Source of the DNA: Lachnospiraceae bacterium UBA3850
GTDB taxonomy: Bacteria > Bacillota > Clostridia > Lachnospirales > Lachnospiraceae
Reading direction: 5' to 3'
DNA length: 62,152 nucleotides
Assembly (NCBI GenBank): GCA_002392655.1
Contig: DGHK01000044.1
Coordinates: forward strand, 1-62,152
The notes beneath the pieces were generated by a model. It was not told where the DNA came from. It did no database searches and worked only from the letters and a program-made list of their open reading frames with translations. Below are positions 52,049-62,152 of the stretch, piece after piece (the stretch's first letter is position 1; every line of letters begins with the position of its first letter). Both the position numbers and the translations under genes were made by a program.

Positions 52049-53116
52049 ATGAATATTATCGCTATTATACTAACTCTGGGTGTGATCGTATTTGTGCATG
52101 AGTTCGGACATTTTATTTTTGCCAAGATGAATCATGTTAAGGTCAATGAGTTTTCAATCGGAATGGGACCTGCCATCGCGACCTGGAAAAAAGGAGAAAC
52201 TGAATACAGCGTAAGGGGACTTCCTATAGGAGGCTATTGTCTGATGGAAGGCTTGGGAGAAGCGTCAGACGACGAGAATGCATTTAACACAAAGTCTGTT
52301 CTTGCCCGTTTATCAATCCTTTTTGCCGGACCGTTTTTTAATTTCCTGCTTGCCTTTCTGCTTGCTATTATCATCTGTCATAATTCGACCATTGATGATA
52401 CTGTGCTTACCGGTGTATCCAAGGACAGTGCAGCTTCTGAGGCCGGTATTCAGCCCGGAGACGAGATAATTAAGCTGGACGGACAGAGGATATATAACTA
52501 TAGAGAGATAACTCTTTTTGGTATGGTAAATGATCCGGAAAAGCCTGTTGAGGTAACCTACCTGCGTGACGGTCAGGAGCATACTGTAACTCTAACAAAG
52601 AAGAAGGATGAGAAGACGGGAAAGTATTATTTTGGATTCGAGAGCCATGGCAGATTGTCGAAGGGCTTTGTCGATGAGATGAAGTACTCGGTGCTCGAAG
52701 TCAGGTTCCAGATAAAAACAGTAATTACTTCTCTCAAGATGCTTTTCAGCGGAAAGCTTTCCAAGGACGATCTGATGGGACCGGTTGGAATAAGCAATAC
52801 GATGAATGATGTTATAGAAAATGCGAAGGATGCCGCCGACAGTATGCAGATGAGTAAGTGGGACAGCTTTATGCTGGTTCTTCTGAATATCATTAACTTT
52901 GCTGTTCTGCTGAGTGCAAACCTAGGAGTTATGAATCTGCTTCCGATCCCTGCACTTGATGGCGGTCGTATACTGTTTATCCTGATAGAGGCAATATCGG
53001 GGAAGAAGGTTCCTCAGGAGAAGGAGGCTGTTGTAACAGCAGTCGGAGTTGTGCTTTTGATGCTGCTGATGATATTTGTATTCTTTAATGATCTCGGAAA
53101 TGTATTTCATAAATAA
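52049..53116 (+). CDS. rseP: Site-2 protease RseP
   Basis: A 355-residue intramembrane metalloprotease: VHEFGHFIFAK (HEXXH zinc site, about residues 17-21), a PDZ domain (about 115-195), and LPIPALDGGRI (third metal ligand). Cuts signal peptides or anti-sigma factors in the membrane. Conserved order dxr-rseP-ispG. Confidence 0.96.
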   Translation: MNIIAIILTLGVIVFVHEFGHFIFAKMNHVKVNEFSIGMGPAIATWKKGETEYSVRGLPIGGYCLMEGLGEASDDENAFNTKSVLARLSILFAGPFFNFLLAFLLAIIICHNSTIDDTVLTGVSKDSAASEAGIQPGDEIIKLDGQRIYNYREITLFGMVNDPEKPVEVTYLRDGQEHTVTLTKKKDEKTGKYYFGFESHGRLSKGFVDEMKYSVLEVRFQIKTVITSLKMLFSGKLSKDDLMGPVGISNTMNDVIENAKDAADSMQMSKWDSFMLVLLNIINFAVLLSANLGVMNLLPIPALDGGRILFILIEAISGKKVPQEKEAVVTAVGVVLLMLLMIFVFFNDLGNVFHK

Positions 53117-53168
53117 TACAATCTGAATCAATAACTGTTTATGAGAAGAATATACGGAGGGGTTAGAA

Positions 53169-54236
53169 ATGAGCTATAGAGATAATACAAGAAAGATTAA
53201 GATCGGAAATGTTGAAATAGGCGGCGGTAACAGAATAGCTATACAGTCAATGACTAACACGGAAACCTCTGATATAGAAGCTACAGTAGGGCAGATCTTA
53301 AGACTCGAGGAAGCAGGCTGTGATATAGTCAGATGTACTGCAAATACCATTGAAGCAGCCTCAGCATTTGAAAAGCTGAAAGAGAGAACTCATGTTCCGC
53401 TTGTGGCAGATATACATTTTAATTATAAGCTTGCTATTTCAGCTATGGAGCACGGTGCTGATAAGATAAGAATCAATCCCGGAAATATCGGTTCTGAAGA
53501 GAATTTAAGAGCTGTTGTTGATGTGGCAAAAAGCAGAAATATACCTATCAGAGTCGGTGTAAACAGTGGTTCTCTTGAACAGCAGTTTATCGAGAAGTAC
53601 GGTGGGGTTACTGCTGAGGGTATAGTGGAGAGTGCTCTCGACAAGGTAAGAATGATAGAAGAGCAGGATTATAACAATATCGTGATCAGTATCAAGTCCT
53701 CTGACGTTATGATGTCTGTAAAGACACACAGACTCATATCTGAGAGAACAGACTATCCTCTTCATGTTGGTATAACAGAATCAGGAACTCTCTGGAGTGG
53801 AAATATCAAATCCTCAGTTGGACTCGGAATCATACTGGGAGAGGGTATCGGTGATACAGTCAGAGTATCTCTTACAGGAGATCCTGTTGAAGAGGTTAAA
53901 ACTGCTAAGCTGATACTTAAGACATTGGGACTGGGAAGTGGCGGAATAACACTGGTTTCCTGTCCTACATGCGGAAGAACACATATAGATCTGATTGGAC
54001 TGGCTGAAAAGACGGAGAAGCTTATCAGCGAGTACAGCGACCTGAACATAAAGGTTGCAGTTATGGGGTGTGCAGTTAATGGCCCCGGAGAAGCAAGAGA
54101 GGCAGATCTCGGTATCGCAGGAGGCGATGGCGTAGGTCTCATATTCAGACACGGAGAAATTCTCAGGAAGGTACCTGAGGAGGCTCTTCTGAGTGAGCTT
54201 AAAAAGGAGCTTGATAATGAGAGACAAGCAATTTAA
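53169..54236 (+). CDS. ispG: 4-hydroxy-3-methylbut-2-enyl diphosphate synthase (IspG/GcpE)
   Basis: A 355-residue [4Fe-4S] enzyme of the MEP path: [14 protein letters not shown], then the cluster cysteines in SCPTCGRT and [23 protein letters not shown] precedes the ATG. Its 3' end overlaps polC by 20 bp. Confidence 0.97.
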   Translation: MSYRDNTRKIKIGNVEIGGGNRIAIQSMTNTETSDIEATVGQILRLEEAGCDIVRCTANTIEAASAFEKLKERTHVPLVADIHFNYKLAISAMEHGADKIRINPGNIGSEENLRAVVDVAKSRNIPIRVGVNSGSLEQQFIEKYGGVTAEGIVESALDKVRMIEEQDYNNIVISIKSSDVMMSVKTHRLISERTDYPLHVGITESGTLWSGNIKSSVGLGIILGEGIGDTVRVSLTGDPVEEVKTAKLILKTLGLGSGGITLVSCPTCGRTHIDLIGLAEKTEKLISEYSDLNIKVAVMGCAVNGPGEAREADLGIAGGDGVGLIFRHGEILRKVPEEALLSELKKELDNERQAI

Positions 54237-57200
54237 AGAAGTGTTTCGGGGAATCAAGCTGGACAAGGAAACAGATATGTATTTTGACGAGGTTTACGTC
54301 ACCAATGTCCAGTTTGTCAAAAGTACTGAGACCTTTTATGTATATATAGAATCTAAACATTTGATTGCTAAGAAGAATATCAAAAAGGCGGAAGTTAGTA
54401 TCCGTCTTTTTGTGTTTGGAGAGTTTTCCAAGAGTAAGGTCATGATCATTGAGAGATATCTGCTTTCTGATCAGTATGACCTGGCGAAGCTGTACAGAGT
54501 TTATGAGGACAGCATGTTCGAAGAACTGAGAGATGTAAGCTCGGTTTTCTATACGCTGGTAAAGAATGGGCGAGTAGATATAAAGGATAATGTGCTGAGC
54601 ATAGAAATGGAAGAAGGAACCTTGTCTGCTCTCAGAAAGCCTGAGATTGAGAAATATTTTAACAGGCTTTTTATAAATCGATTTGGTATGGAAATAAATA
54701 CCGTCGTTAAGCTGGTCAAGGTTGAGTCTGAGCCAGAAGAACTTGAACAGCCTATAGAAGAGCCAGAGCAGAGCGGTGGTAATGAAGCTTTGGAGAGACA
54801 GAGAGAGCTTGAAGAGAAAATGGTAGAGACCTATGACGCAGAGTCAAATGAAGTATCTATCACTTCTGATATGATTCCCAAAAAGCATAGCTCTGAATCA
54901 GCTAAGAAAAAAGACTACAAGGCTGCTATTGATTATAAGAAGAAAAATTATAATGATCTGGATTGCTTTTACGGAAAGAACGTTGAAGGCGATCTGGTCG
55001 AGATATCCTCGATCGTTGAAGAGCTTCCTAACTTTGTAGTTGTAAGGGGACAGATATTCGGTATCGAGACTAGACCAATAAAGAATGAGAAGAATATAAT
55101 CAAGGGTTATATAACTGATTTTACTGATACCATCGGCTTCAAGCTTTTTGTTCATAATAACGATATGGGACCTATAATGGAGGATCTCAAGGAAAACTCC
55201 TTTGTTGTTATGAAGGGTGTACCTGAGAAGGATACCTGGTCTAAGGAGCTTATGCTCAGCAAGATAGACGGTGTGAAGAAAACGGTGGACTTCAGGGAGA
55301 GAAGAAAGGATACAGCCATAGAGAAGAGAGTCGAGCTTCACCTTCATACCAGATTCAGTGAGATGGATGCGGTAACAGGTGTTGAGGCGGCAGTAGAAAG
55401 AGCTCTTGACTGGGGACATAAGGCTGTGGCAATAACAGATCACGGAGTTGTTCATGGCTTTACGGATGCAAATAAATATCTGAAGGGCAGAAAGGATGCT
55501 CCGGAGGATTTCAAGATTCTTTTTGGTGTTGAGGGATATTTTGTCGATGATATAAAAACACTTGTTATGAACAGTCATGGACAGAGTCTGGACAGTGATT
55601 ATGTAGTATTCGATATCGAGACTACAGGTCTTTCTTTTAAGTTTTGTAAAATCATTGAGATAGGCGCGGTCCGCATGGATAAGGCAGGAAATATAATAGA
55701 CAGGTTTTCTGAGTTTGTTAATCCTGAGGAACCTATACCATACAGCATAGAGAAGCTGACATCCATAAATGACAATATGGTTAAGGATGCGGATACGATA
55801 GATAAGGTTATGCCTCGTTTTCTTAAGTTTTGTGAGGGGGCTATGCTTGTTGCGCATAATGCAACGTTCGATACTACATTTATCAGGGTTAATTGCAAGA
55901 GACTAGGACTGGATTATGATTTTACGGCACTGGATACTATGACGCTTGCATATATCTTCCTGCCTGAGCTGGGACGTTATAACCTCGACAGACTTACTAA
56001 CTATTTTAAGCTTACAAATGCACATCATCACAGAGCCTGCGATGATGCTGAGGTTACGGCTGAGATATTTATCAGACTTCTTAAGATGGTAAACGAATCC
56101 GGTTCCAAGACTGTGGATGATCTGAATCGTCTGGGAAGTGCATCGGTAGATTCCATCAAGAAGGCGAAGTCGTATCACGGTATCATATTCTTTAAGAATG
56201 AGACCGGAAGAACCAATCTATACAGGATTATATCTGAATCACATATAAAGTATTATGACAGACGGCCGCGTATACCTATGTCACTTATCGAGAAGTATAG
56301 AGAGGGGCTTATTGTGGGTTCTGCGTGTGCATCCGGAGAACTCTTCTCGGCTATACTGGACGGAGCAGAGGATGAAGAGATAGAGAGACTAGTAAGATTC
56401 TTTGATTATCTGGAGATTCAGCCGGTTGGAAATAATCGCTTCCTCATTGAGGATGAGAAGATGGAGAGAATCAATACGGTTGAGGATCTGCAGGATATAA
56501 ACAGGCAGATAGTAGCTCTCGGAGAGAAGTATGATAAGCCGGTTTGTGCTACGGGAGATGTACATTTCCTTGATCCCGAGGATGCCGTGTCCAGAGCTAT
56601 CATTCTCGATAGTACGCGTATCAAGCGTCTGTCTGCGAAGAAACGTGAAGAAATACTAAATGATATAGAAGAGAAAAAGAAGCTGGGGCTTATAGATACT
56701 CATGTTGACTGTGTAAAGGAAGAGATGAAGAACCAGCCACCGCTTTATTTTAAAACAACGGATGAAATGCTTGAAGAGTTTTCTTATCTGGGAGAAGAGA
56801 AGGCTTATGAGGTTGTTGTTACCAATACAAATCTCGTTGCCTCATGGTGCGAGAAGATGTCACCGGTCAGACCGGACAAGGCGCCTCCGAGGATTGAAAA
56901 CTCCGATCAGATACTCCGTACCATCTGCTATGACAAGATGCATGAGATGTATGGTCCTAAGCCTCCTGAGATAGTACAAAAGAGACTGGATAAGGAGCTT
57001 GATTCCATCATCGGTAATGGATACTCAGTTATGTATATAGTTGCACAGAAGCTGGTTTGGAAGTCCAATGATGACGGATATCTGGTAGGCTCGAGAGGAT
57101 CGGTAGGTTCTTCATTTGCTGCAACTATGGCAGGTATCACAGAGGTTAATCCGCTTCCGGCACATTATCTGTGTCCGAAATGTTTTTATGCCGAGTTTGA

Positions 57201-58794
57201 TTCTGACCGTGTCAAGAAGTATGCGGGAGAGTGCGGCTGTGACATGCCCGATGCTGTATGCCCGAAGTGCGGAAGCAAGCTGAATAAAGAAGGGCACGAT
57301 ATACCATTTGAGACCTTCCTTGGATTCAAGGGTGATAAGGAGCCTGATATCGATCTTAACTTCTCCGGTGAATATCAGCCGAGAGCTCATGCTTATGTCG
57401 GAGAGATATTCGGAAGAGACCACTCCTTTAAGGCCGGAACTGTAGGTACGGTGGCTGAAAAAACTGCTATGCAGTATGCTGTGGACTACTGTAAATACAG
57501 AGGCTTGGATAAGAGCTGGCCGGAGATGGAGAGACTATCCAGAGGCTGTATAGATGTAAAGAGAACTACTGGTCAGCATCCGGGTGGTATCATAGTCACA
57601 CCGGATGACGAGGAGATTTATAGCTTTACGCCTGTTCAGAGACCTGCAAATGATCAGACGGTAGATATCATAACAACACATTTTGAGTATCATGCCATAG
57701 AGCATAACCTGCTCAAGTTTGATATCCTCGGACACGATGATCCTACCATGATCAGACGACTGGAGGATCTTACCGGTGTAAATGTTAAAACGATTCCTTT
57801 TGATGATAAAAATGTTATGGAGCTTTTCAAAAGCACCAAGCCTCTCGGTATCAAGCCGGAGGATATAAACGGTATACCGCTTGGATGTCTGGGAGTTCCT
57901 GAGTTTGGTACTGAATTTGCCATGCAGATGCTTGTGGATGCAGATCCTCAGAGCTTTTCTGATCTGGTAAGAATAGCAGGTCTGTCGCACGGAACTGACG
58001 TTTGGCTCGGAAATGCACAGAAGCTTATCCAGGAGGGTAAGTGTAAACTTTCGAGTGCTATATGCTGTCGAGACGATATAATGGTCTATCTCCTTAATCA
58101 GGGACTTGAATCGGGCGATGCATTTACCATAATGGAGAGAGTGCGTAAAGGAACAGTTGCAAAGGGCAAATGTGCTGAGTGGCCGGACTTCAAGAAGAAG
58201 ATGGAAGCGCACGGAGTTCAGGACTGGTATATATGGAGCTGTGAGCAGATTAAGTACATGTTCCCGAAAGCGCATGCTGTTGCTTATGTTATGATGTCCT
58301 GGAGAGTTGCTTATTACAAGATATACTACCCACTTGCTTATTATGCTGCATATTTCAGTATCAGAGCCGATTCCTTCTCCTTTGAAATCATGTGTCAGGG
58401 TGAGGAACATCTGGATATGGTTATGCAGGAATACAAGGCTATGGATAAGAACAAGATGTCGGCAACAGAAAAGGGACTTCTCAAGGATATGAAGATCGTT
58501 AAGGAGATGTATGCAAGAGGCTTTGAGTTTGAGCCACTGGATATTTACAGAGCCAAGGCAAAGGCCTTCCAGATAGTTAATGGCAAGATCATGCCAAGCT
58601 TCCTCTCTATCGATAAGATGGGCGAGAGTGCCGCTGTTCAGATGGAAGAGGCTGCGAAGGATGGACTATTCCTGTCCCAGCAGGAGCTTAGAAGTAGGGC
58701 GAAGTTATCCTCTACAGTTGTAGAAAAGATGGCAGAGCTGGGTATACTCGGGGATATGCCTGAGACGAGCCAGCTTACATTTGATTTTCTTTAA
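54217..58794 (+). CDS. polC: DNA polymerase III PolC-type alpha subunit
   Basis: A 1525-residue replicative polymerase. Order: N-terminal domains, OB fold (about 255-360), PHP part 1 ([18 protein letters not shown], about 371), inserted DnaQ-like exonuclease ([12 protein letters not shown], about 463-625), PHP part 2, polymerase ([13 protein letters not shown], about 958; zinc motif CPKCFY...[13 protein letters not shown]), and C-terminal domains. It overlaps ispG; AAGGAG at 54204-54209 supports the start at 54217, not 54193. It is the Gram-positive lagging and leading-strand polymerase. Confidence 0.98.
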   Translation: MRDKQFKEVFRGIKLDKETDMYFDEVYVTNVQFVKSTETFYVYIESKHLIAKKNIKKAEVSIRLFVFGEFSKSKVMIIERYLLSDQYDLAKLYRVYEDSMFEELRDVSSVFYTLVKNGRVDIKDNVLSIEMEEGTLSALRKPEIEKYFNRLFINRFGMEINTVVKLVKVESEPEELEQPIEEPEQSGGNEALERQRELEEKMVETYDAESNEVSITSDMIPKKHSSESAKKKDYKAAIDYKKKNYNDLDCFYGKNVEGDLVEISSIVEELPNFVVVRGQIFGIETRPIKNEKNIIKGYITDFTDTIGFKLFVHNNDMGPIMEDLKENSFVVMKGVPEKDTWSKELMLSKIDGVKKTVDFRERRKDTAIEKRVELHLHTRFSEMDAVTGVEAAVERALDWGHKAVAITDHGVVHGFTDANKYLKGRKDAPEDFKILFGVEGYFVDDIKTLVMNSHGQSLDSDYVVFDIETTGLSFKFCKIIEIGAVRMDKAGNIIDRFSEFVNPEEPIPYSIEKLTSINDNMVKDADTIDKVMPRFLKFCEGAMLVAHNATFDTTFIRVNCKRLGLDYDFTALDTMTLAYIFLPELGRYNLDRLTNYFKLTNAHHHRACDDAEVTAEIFIRLLKMVNESGSKTVDDLNRLGSASVDSIKKAKSYHGIIFFKNETGRTNLYRIISESHIKYYDRRPRIPMSLIEKYREGLIVGSACASGELFSAILDGAEDEEIERLVRFFDYLEIQPVGNNRFLIEDEKMERINTVEDLQDINRQIVALGEKYDKPVCATGDVHFLDPEDAVSRAIILDSTRIKRLSAKKREEILNDIEEKKKLGLIDTHVDCVKEEMKNQPPLYFKTTDEMLEEFSYLGEEKAYEVVVTNTNLVASWCEKMSPVRPDKAPPRIENSDQILRTICYDKMHEMYGPKPPEIVQKRLDKELDSIIGNGYSVMYIVAQKLVWKSNDDGYLVGSRGSVGSSFAATMAGITEVNPLPAHYLCPKCFYAEFDSDRVKKYAGECGCDMPDAVCPKCGSKLNKEGHDIPFETFLGFKGDKEPDIDLNFSGEYQPRAHAYVGEIFGRDHSFKAGTVGTVAEKTAMQYAVDYCKYRGLDKSWPEMERLSRGCIDVKRTTGQHPGGIIVTPDDEEIYSFTPVQRPANDQTVDIITTHFEYHAIEHNLLKFDILGHDDPTMIRRLEDLTGVNVKTIPFDDKNVMELFKSTKPLGIKPEDINGIPLGCLGVPEFGTEFAMQMLVDADPQSFSDLVRIAGLSHGTDVWLGNAQKLIQEGKCKLSSAICCRDDIMVYLLNQGLESGDAFTIMERVRKGTVAKGKCAEWPDFKKKMEAHGVQDWYIWSCEQIKYMFPKAHAVAYVMMSWRVAYYKIYYPLAYYAAYFSIRADSFSFEIMCQGEEHLDMVMQEYKAMDKNKMSATEKGLLKDMKIVKEMYARGFEFEPLDIYRAKAKAFQIVNGKIMPSFLSIDKMGESAAVQMEEAAKDGLFLSQQELRSRAKLSSTVVEKMAELGILGDMPETSQLTFDFL

Positions 58795-58844
58795 AAAGTT
58801 GCATACATATGTTACAATAAAATTTGGCGTAAATTTAGACATTC

Positions 58845-58878
58845 AGATGGTGGTTCAGATCAGATCTGGCCGCCATCT
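58845..58878 (+). other. Leader hairpin upstream of the ThDP enzyme gene
   Basis: AGATGGTGG pairs with CCGCCATCT (one T-G), and inside it CAGAT(CAG)ATCTG forms a second stem, giving a 34-nt rod-like hairpin. There is no T run. It ends 18 bp before the start codon and so near the RBS AAGAAGGGG; it may affect translation or stability. Confidence 0.6.
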
Positions 58879-58896
58879 CTAAGAAGGGGAAATGAT

Positions 58897-60747
58897 ATGA
58901 AGATAAGACTTGCCGATTATGTTGCGGATTTTGTAGTAAGTAATGGAATTACTGAATGCTTCACCGTGGTTGGTGGCGGTGCGATGCATCTGAATGATGC
59001 CTTCGGACATAAGGAAGGACTTCACAGCACATATAACCATCATGAGCAGGGAAGTGCTATAGCTGCGGAGGCTTATGCCAGGCTGAACAACAAGCCTGCG
59101 CTTCTTTGTGTTACGACTGGTCCCGGTGGAACCAATGCTTTGACAGGTGTTGTAGGCGGATGGCTGGATTCCATACCGATGTTTGTTGTTTCAGGTCAGG
59201 TTAGATATGATACTACGGCCAGATACAATGAACAGTTTACTGACGGAGCTCATCTTCGTGCAGTTGGTGATCAGGAGTTTGATATAACAAAAAGCGTTGA
59301 CTGCATGTGTAAGTACGCAACCATGATAGAAGATCCCCTTACTATTAGATATGCTCTTGAGAAAGCATTTAAGCTTGCTACTACCGGAAGACCCGGCCCT
59401 GTATGGCTGGATATCCCTGTAAACTATCAGGGTATGATTATTGAGACTGATGATCTCTATCCGGGATATTTTGGTTCTGAGGACGAGAAGAAGGATATGG
59501 CAGAACTTCCTGCACCTGTTTCTGAGGATACAGTAAGAACTGTTCTGGACAAGCTTCTCGCAGCTGAGAGACCTGTTATTTATGCAGGTAACGGAATCAG
59601 ACTTTCCGGTGGTTATGATATATTCCGTGAAGTAGTTGATAAGCTTGGTGTGCCTGTATGTACATACTGGGATGCTATAGATATGATAGAGACTGACCAT
59701 CCGCTTTACTGTGGACGTGGTGGAAATATGGGCGATAGAGCCGGAAACTTTGCGGTTCAGAATGCAGACCTGGTACTTGCTATAGGTAACAGACTTCCAA
59801 TCAGAGTAGTTGGTTATAACTTCAGCACATGGGCCAGAGAGGCTGAAGTCATTATGGTTGATATAGATGCGGCTGAGCTTAAGAAGCATACTATCCATGT
59901 TGAGATGCCTGTACATGCAGACGCAAAGGATTTCCTCACTAAGCTCTTGGCTGAGATAGATGCGAGAGGTGCATCCTCTTCAAGAACTGAGTGGGCCGAG
60001 CAGTGCCGTGTATGGAAAGAGAAGTACCCTGTTGTTCAAGAGAAGCATTGGAATGAATCAAAGGATTTTGCAAATGCATATGCTTCATTTGACTATATAA
60101 GCAGGAATCTTCCGGAAGGTTCTCTGACAGTAACAAGTAATGGAACGTGTTGTGTTGCAGGACATCAGAGCTGGTTTATCAAGAAGGGAACCAGATTCTT
60201 TAATAACAATGCCATAGCAAGTATGGGATACGGACTACCTGCTGCTATAGGTGCATGTCTCGCTAATGATTGCAAGGATACAGTTTGTCTTGAGGGCGAT
60301 GGCAGTATCATGATGAATCTTCAGGAGCTTCAGACTATTGTCACAAACAAGCTTCCTATTAAGCTGTTTATGATAAATAATGATGGATATCATTCTATCA
60401 GGCAGACTCAGAACAATCTGTTTAAGGATCATTGCAAGATTGGAATAGGACCTGAGAGTAACGACCTCTCATTCCCTGATTTTAGCAAGCTGATTCCTGC
60501 ATTTGGAATGAAGTATGTATCAGCTCATACAAATGATGAGATGAAGACTGTTGTTGATGAAGTGCTCAGCACTGAAGGTCCTGTTTTCTGTGAGATATTT
60601 GTTACGACTACACAGATATTTGAACCTAAGTCTTCTACAAAGAGACTTGAAGACGGAACTCTTGTGAGTCCTCCGCTTGAGGACCTGGCTCCGTTCCTTC
60701 CAAAGGAAGAGCTTCTTGAAAATATGTATATAACACCGATGGAGTAG
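58897..60747 (+). CDS. ThDP-dependent enzyme, acetolactate synthase-like
   Basis: A 616-residue enzyme of the IlvB/decarboxylase superfamily. The activating glutamate is in STYNHHEQGSAIAAEAYAR; the central domain has FGSEDEKKDM and ADLVLAIGNRLPIRVVG; the ThDP motif is EGDGSIMMNLQELQTIVT with the matching INNDG. The C-tail (LEDLAPFLPKEELLENMYIT) is longer than in IlvB. No ilvN or branched-chain genes are near; with the flippase-like neighbour, it is likelier to act in a surface-sugar path, as such enzymes do in Lachnospiraceae. The reaction is not known. AAGGGGAAATG-type RBS. Confidence 0.85.
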   Translation: MKIRLADYVADFVVSNGITECFTVVGGGAMHLNDAFGHKEGLHSTYNHHEQGSAIAAEAYARLNNKPALLCVTTGPGGTNALTGVVGGWLDSIPMFVVSGQVRYDTTARYNEQFTDGAHLRAVGDQEFDITKSVDCMCKYATMIEDPLTIRYALEKAFKLATTGRPGPVWLDIPVNYQGMIIETDDLYPGYFGSEDEKKDMAELPAPVSEDTVRTVLDKLLAAERPVIYAGNGIRLSGGYDIFREVVDKLGVPVCTYWDAIDMIETDHPLYCGRGGNMGDRAGNFAVQNADLVLAIGNRLPIRVVGYNFSTWAREAEVIMVDIDAAELKKHTIHVEMPVHADAKDFLTKLLAEIDARGASSSRTEWAEQCRVWKEKYPVVQEKHWNESKDFANAYASFDYISRNLPEGSLTVTSNGTCCVAGHQSWFIKKGTRFFNNNAIASMGYGLPAAIGACLANDCKDTVCLEGDGSIMMNLQELQTIVTNKLPIKLFMINNDGYHSIRQTQNNLFKDHCKIGIGPESNDLSFPDFSKLIPAFGMKYVSAHTNDEMKTVVDEVLSTEGPVFCEIFVTTTQIFEPKSSTKRLEDGTLVSPPLEDLAPFLPKEELLENMYITPME

Positions 60748-60753
60748 AAAACC

Positions 60754-62058
60754 ATGACTTTGTTAAAACGTTTCCTGACTGAGAGTAAGGATGTTAAGAA
60801 GTCAGGTGTATTCTGGAATATGGTTGCAAGTATGCTGGTTGCATTTCAATCAGTTATTCTTCTCATTATCATGAACCGTACAGTCGGTCTCGTTGTTTCC
60901 GGTATCTATACTATGGGAAACACGGATTGCAACCTGTTCCTGTCAATCGGAAAGTATGGTACGAGATTCTACCAGGTTTCTGATGTTAAAAGAGAATATA
61001 AGTTCAGAGAGTACCGAATGGCCAGAGTTATAAGCACTATCGCTATGGCTTTAGTTTCGATAGTTTATGTGCTCATTGTAGCAGGTCAGAACGAATATTC
61101 CACAAATAAGATGATGATCATCATCTGGATGTGTCTCTTCAAGCTTCCTGATGCATTTGAGGATGTATATTACGGAGATTATCAGAAGAATGAGAGACTT
61201 GATGTGGCTTCAAAGGCTATGGCACTACGTATGATAATTACGATAGTTCTTTGGGCAGTTCTTATTGTAGTCACAAGGAGTCTCCTGATATCAGTTATAG
61301 TTTCGACTATAGTTACAAGTTTACTTATGGCGCTTTTTCTGCTCCTCACAAGAGAGTATTGTACTGAGAGAGAACCATACAAGATGCCGAGAGTGTGGAA
61401 GCTTCTTCTGGTTACACTTCCTCTTTGCATAGGTTCATTCCTTACTCTTTATATAGGAGCTGCACCGAGAAATGCTATAGATGCACATCTGAATGATGAG
61501 CTTCAGGCTATATATGGTTTCATAGCTATGCCTGTTTTCGTTGTTCAGCTGCTTGTGCTGTTTATATTTAATCCTATGCTTTATGGCATATCCTGTCTGT
61601 GGAATGAGGGAAAGCTCAGAAAGTATGTCATGGATTGTCTGAGGCAGGTTATTTTTGTTATCGTAATAACCGTTGTATGTATCGCCGGAGCCTGGCTGCT
61701 CGGAATACCTGTTCTGTCAGCTATGTATGGTGTAGATCTGGCACCTTATAAGTCGGACCTTCTTATCATGATGCTCGGAAGCGGACTACTTGGTTTTGCA
61801 GGACTGATGGGAAATCTTCTTACTGTTATGAGATATCAGAATGCAATTCTCGGTGGCTATATCATAGTGTCTGTAATAGCATTTCTTTTCTCTGATAAAG
61901 CAGTAATTGATCATGGAATAAGGGGAGCAGTACTTATATATCTGATTCTCCTCACACTTCTCAGTATGATTTTCCTCGGAGTTTATCTCTTTGGAATCTT
62001 CAGAAAGAGAGATGAACTTAGAAGAGAAAAACAGTCTGAAAAGACTGAAGCAGTGTAA
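60754..62058 (+). CDS. Polysaccharide flippase-like membrane protein (MOP superfamily)
   Basis: A 434-residue protein with about 12 helices, in six-bp distance from the ThDP gene. The N-terminal part (SGVFWNMVASMLVAFQSVIL) is typical for Wzx/PST-type exporters. The C-terminal tail is basic and then KTEAV. It would move lipid-linked sugars across the membrane. Substrate and direction are inferred from the class; the neighbour genes outside the window would decide. Confidence 0.75.
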   Translation: MTLLKRFLTESKDVKKSGVFWNMVASMLVAFQSVILLIIMNRTVGLVVSGIYTMGNTDCNLFLSIGKYGTRFYQVSDVKREYKFREYRMARVISTIAMALVSIVYVLIVAGQNEYSTNKMMIIIWMCLFKLPDAFEDVYYGDYQKNERLDVASKAMALRMIITIVLWAVLIVVTRSLLISVIVSTIVTSLLMALFLLLTREYCTEREPYKMPRVWKLLLVTLPLCIGSFLTLYIGAAPRNAIDAHLNDELQAIYGFIAMPVFVVQLLVLFIFNPMLYGISCLWNEGKLRKYVMDCLRQVIFVIVITVVCIAGAWLLGIPVLSAMYGVDLAPYKSDLLIMMLGSGLLGFAGLMGNLLTVMRYQNAILGGYIIVSVIAFLFSDKAVIDHGIRGAVLIYLILLTLLSMIFLGVYLFGIFRKRDELRREKQSEKTEAV

Positions 62059-62114
62059 AGGTGTAAAGTATAGAAACAGTTTAAAGAAAGAAACAGTCTG
62101 AAAAGGAGTTCTAA

Positions 62115-62152
62115 ATGATTCTGTATATAGATCCCGGAACGGGAAGTATGCT
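62115..62152 (+). CDS. Start of a protein cut by the window edge (MILYIDPGTGSM...)
   Basis: Thirteen codons are seen after AAAAGGAG: MILYIDPGTGSML. This YIDPGTGSM start is familiar to me from small membrane proteins in surface-glycan loci of Lachnospiraceae, but the product is not named. The rest is outside the window. Confidence 0.5.
   Translation, partial: MILYIDPGTGSM

Noticed and set aside
54898..55857. A 319-residue open frame on the minus strand
   Set aside because: It is antisense to polC PHP and exonuclease parts; no motif is visible.
57535..58410. A 291-residue open frame on the minus strand
   Set aside because: It is antisense to the polC polymerase region; no motif.

Overview
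The window looks like chromosomal DNA from a low-to-moderate GC Firmicute, most likely a Lachnospiraceae (Clostridia) gut anaerobe. Pointers are PolC-type polymerase, a PASTA kinase, a MurE with the DNPR motif of meso-DAP ligases, a 446-residue CoA-transferase resembling butyryl-CoA:acetate CoA-transferases, CIRCE control of clpB, and the T-E-A-rich lipoprotein linkers common in that family. The genus cannot be fixed from the sequence alone. All but one of the genes lie on the + strand.

Region by region. 1-4.5 kb: an AraC-type regulator, a small alarmone synthetase, a NUDIX hydrolase, PspA, an SPFH/zinc-ribbon protein and a lipoprotein, which reads as an envelope-stress module. 4.5-7.4 kb: CIRCE-controlled clpB. 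7.4-13.1 kb: a divergent control region with three 25-bp repeats, then a phosphocholine operon: a HTH-LicC-LicA triple fusion, a second LicC-like enzyme, a BCCT transporter and LicD. 13.2-23.7 kb: paaK-like ligase, C39-like peptidase, NAD(P)HX repair enzyme, alr, a membrane protein, a CBS protein, yebC, a cytidylate-kinase-like protein and glgA. 23.8-25.7 kb: an IS200/IS605 element with tnpA, tnpB and matching end hairpins, inserted just upstream of rqcH. 27.6-30.6 kb: a secreted protein with choline-binding-type repeats and a CoA-transferase. 30.7-45.3 kb: a long housekeeping run yicC-gmk-rpoZ-murE-priA-def-fmt-rsmB-rlmN-PP2C-PASTA kinase-rsgA-rpe-thiN. 45.3-46.8 kb: a Na+/solute symporter-like protein and a strong terminator. 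46.9-58.8 kb: bactofilin, pyrH-frr-uppS-cdsA, a 170-190 bp inverted-repeat element, then dxr-rseP-ispG-polC. 58.9 kb to the end: a ThDP enzyme, a flippase-like membrane protein and the start of a gene cut by the window edge, probably the front of a surface-glycan locus.

How the parts connect. The BCCT carrier (choline uptake), LicA domain (phosphorylation), LicC domains (CDP-choline) and LicD (transfer to a glycan) form a complete predicted phosphocholine-decoration path. The secreted protein with choline-binding-type repeats 15 kb downstream could be a client of that decoration. The dxr-ispG-uppS, murE, alr, PASTA kinase and PP2C genes supply cell-wall precursors and their control. The least ordinary items are the self-contained HTH-LicC-LicA operon with its palindromic control region, the TnpB with glycine at the expected RuvC-II glutamate, and the inverted-repeat element inside the cdsA-dxr operon. 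No rRNA, tRNA or CRISPR array was seen. No gene-free stretch exceeds 300 bases outside these described regions.
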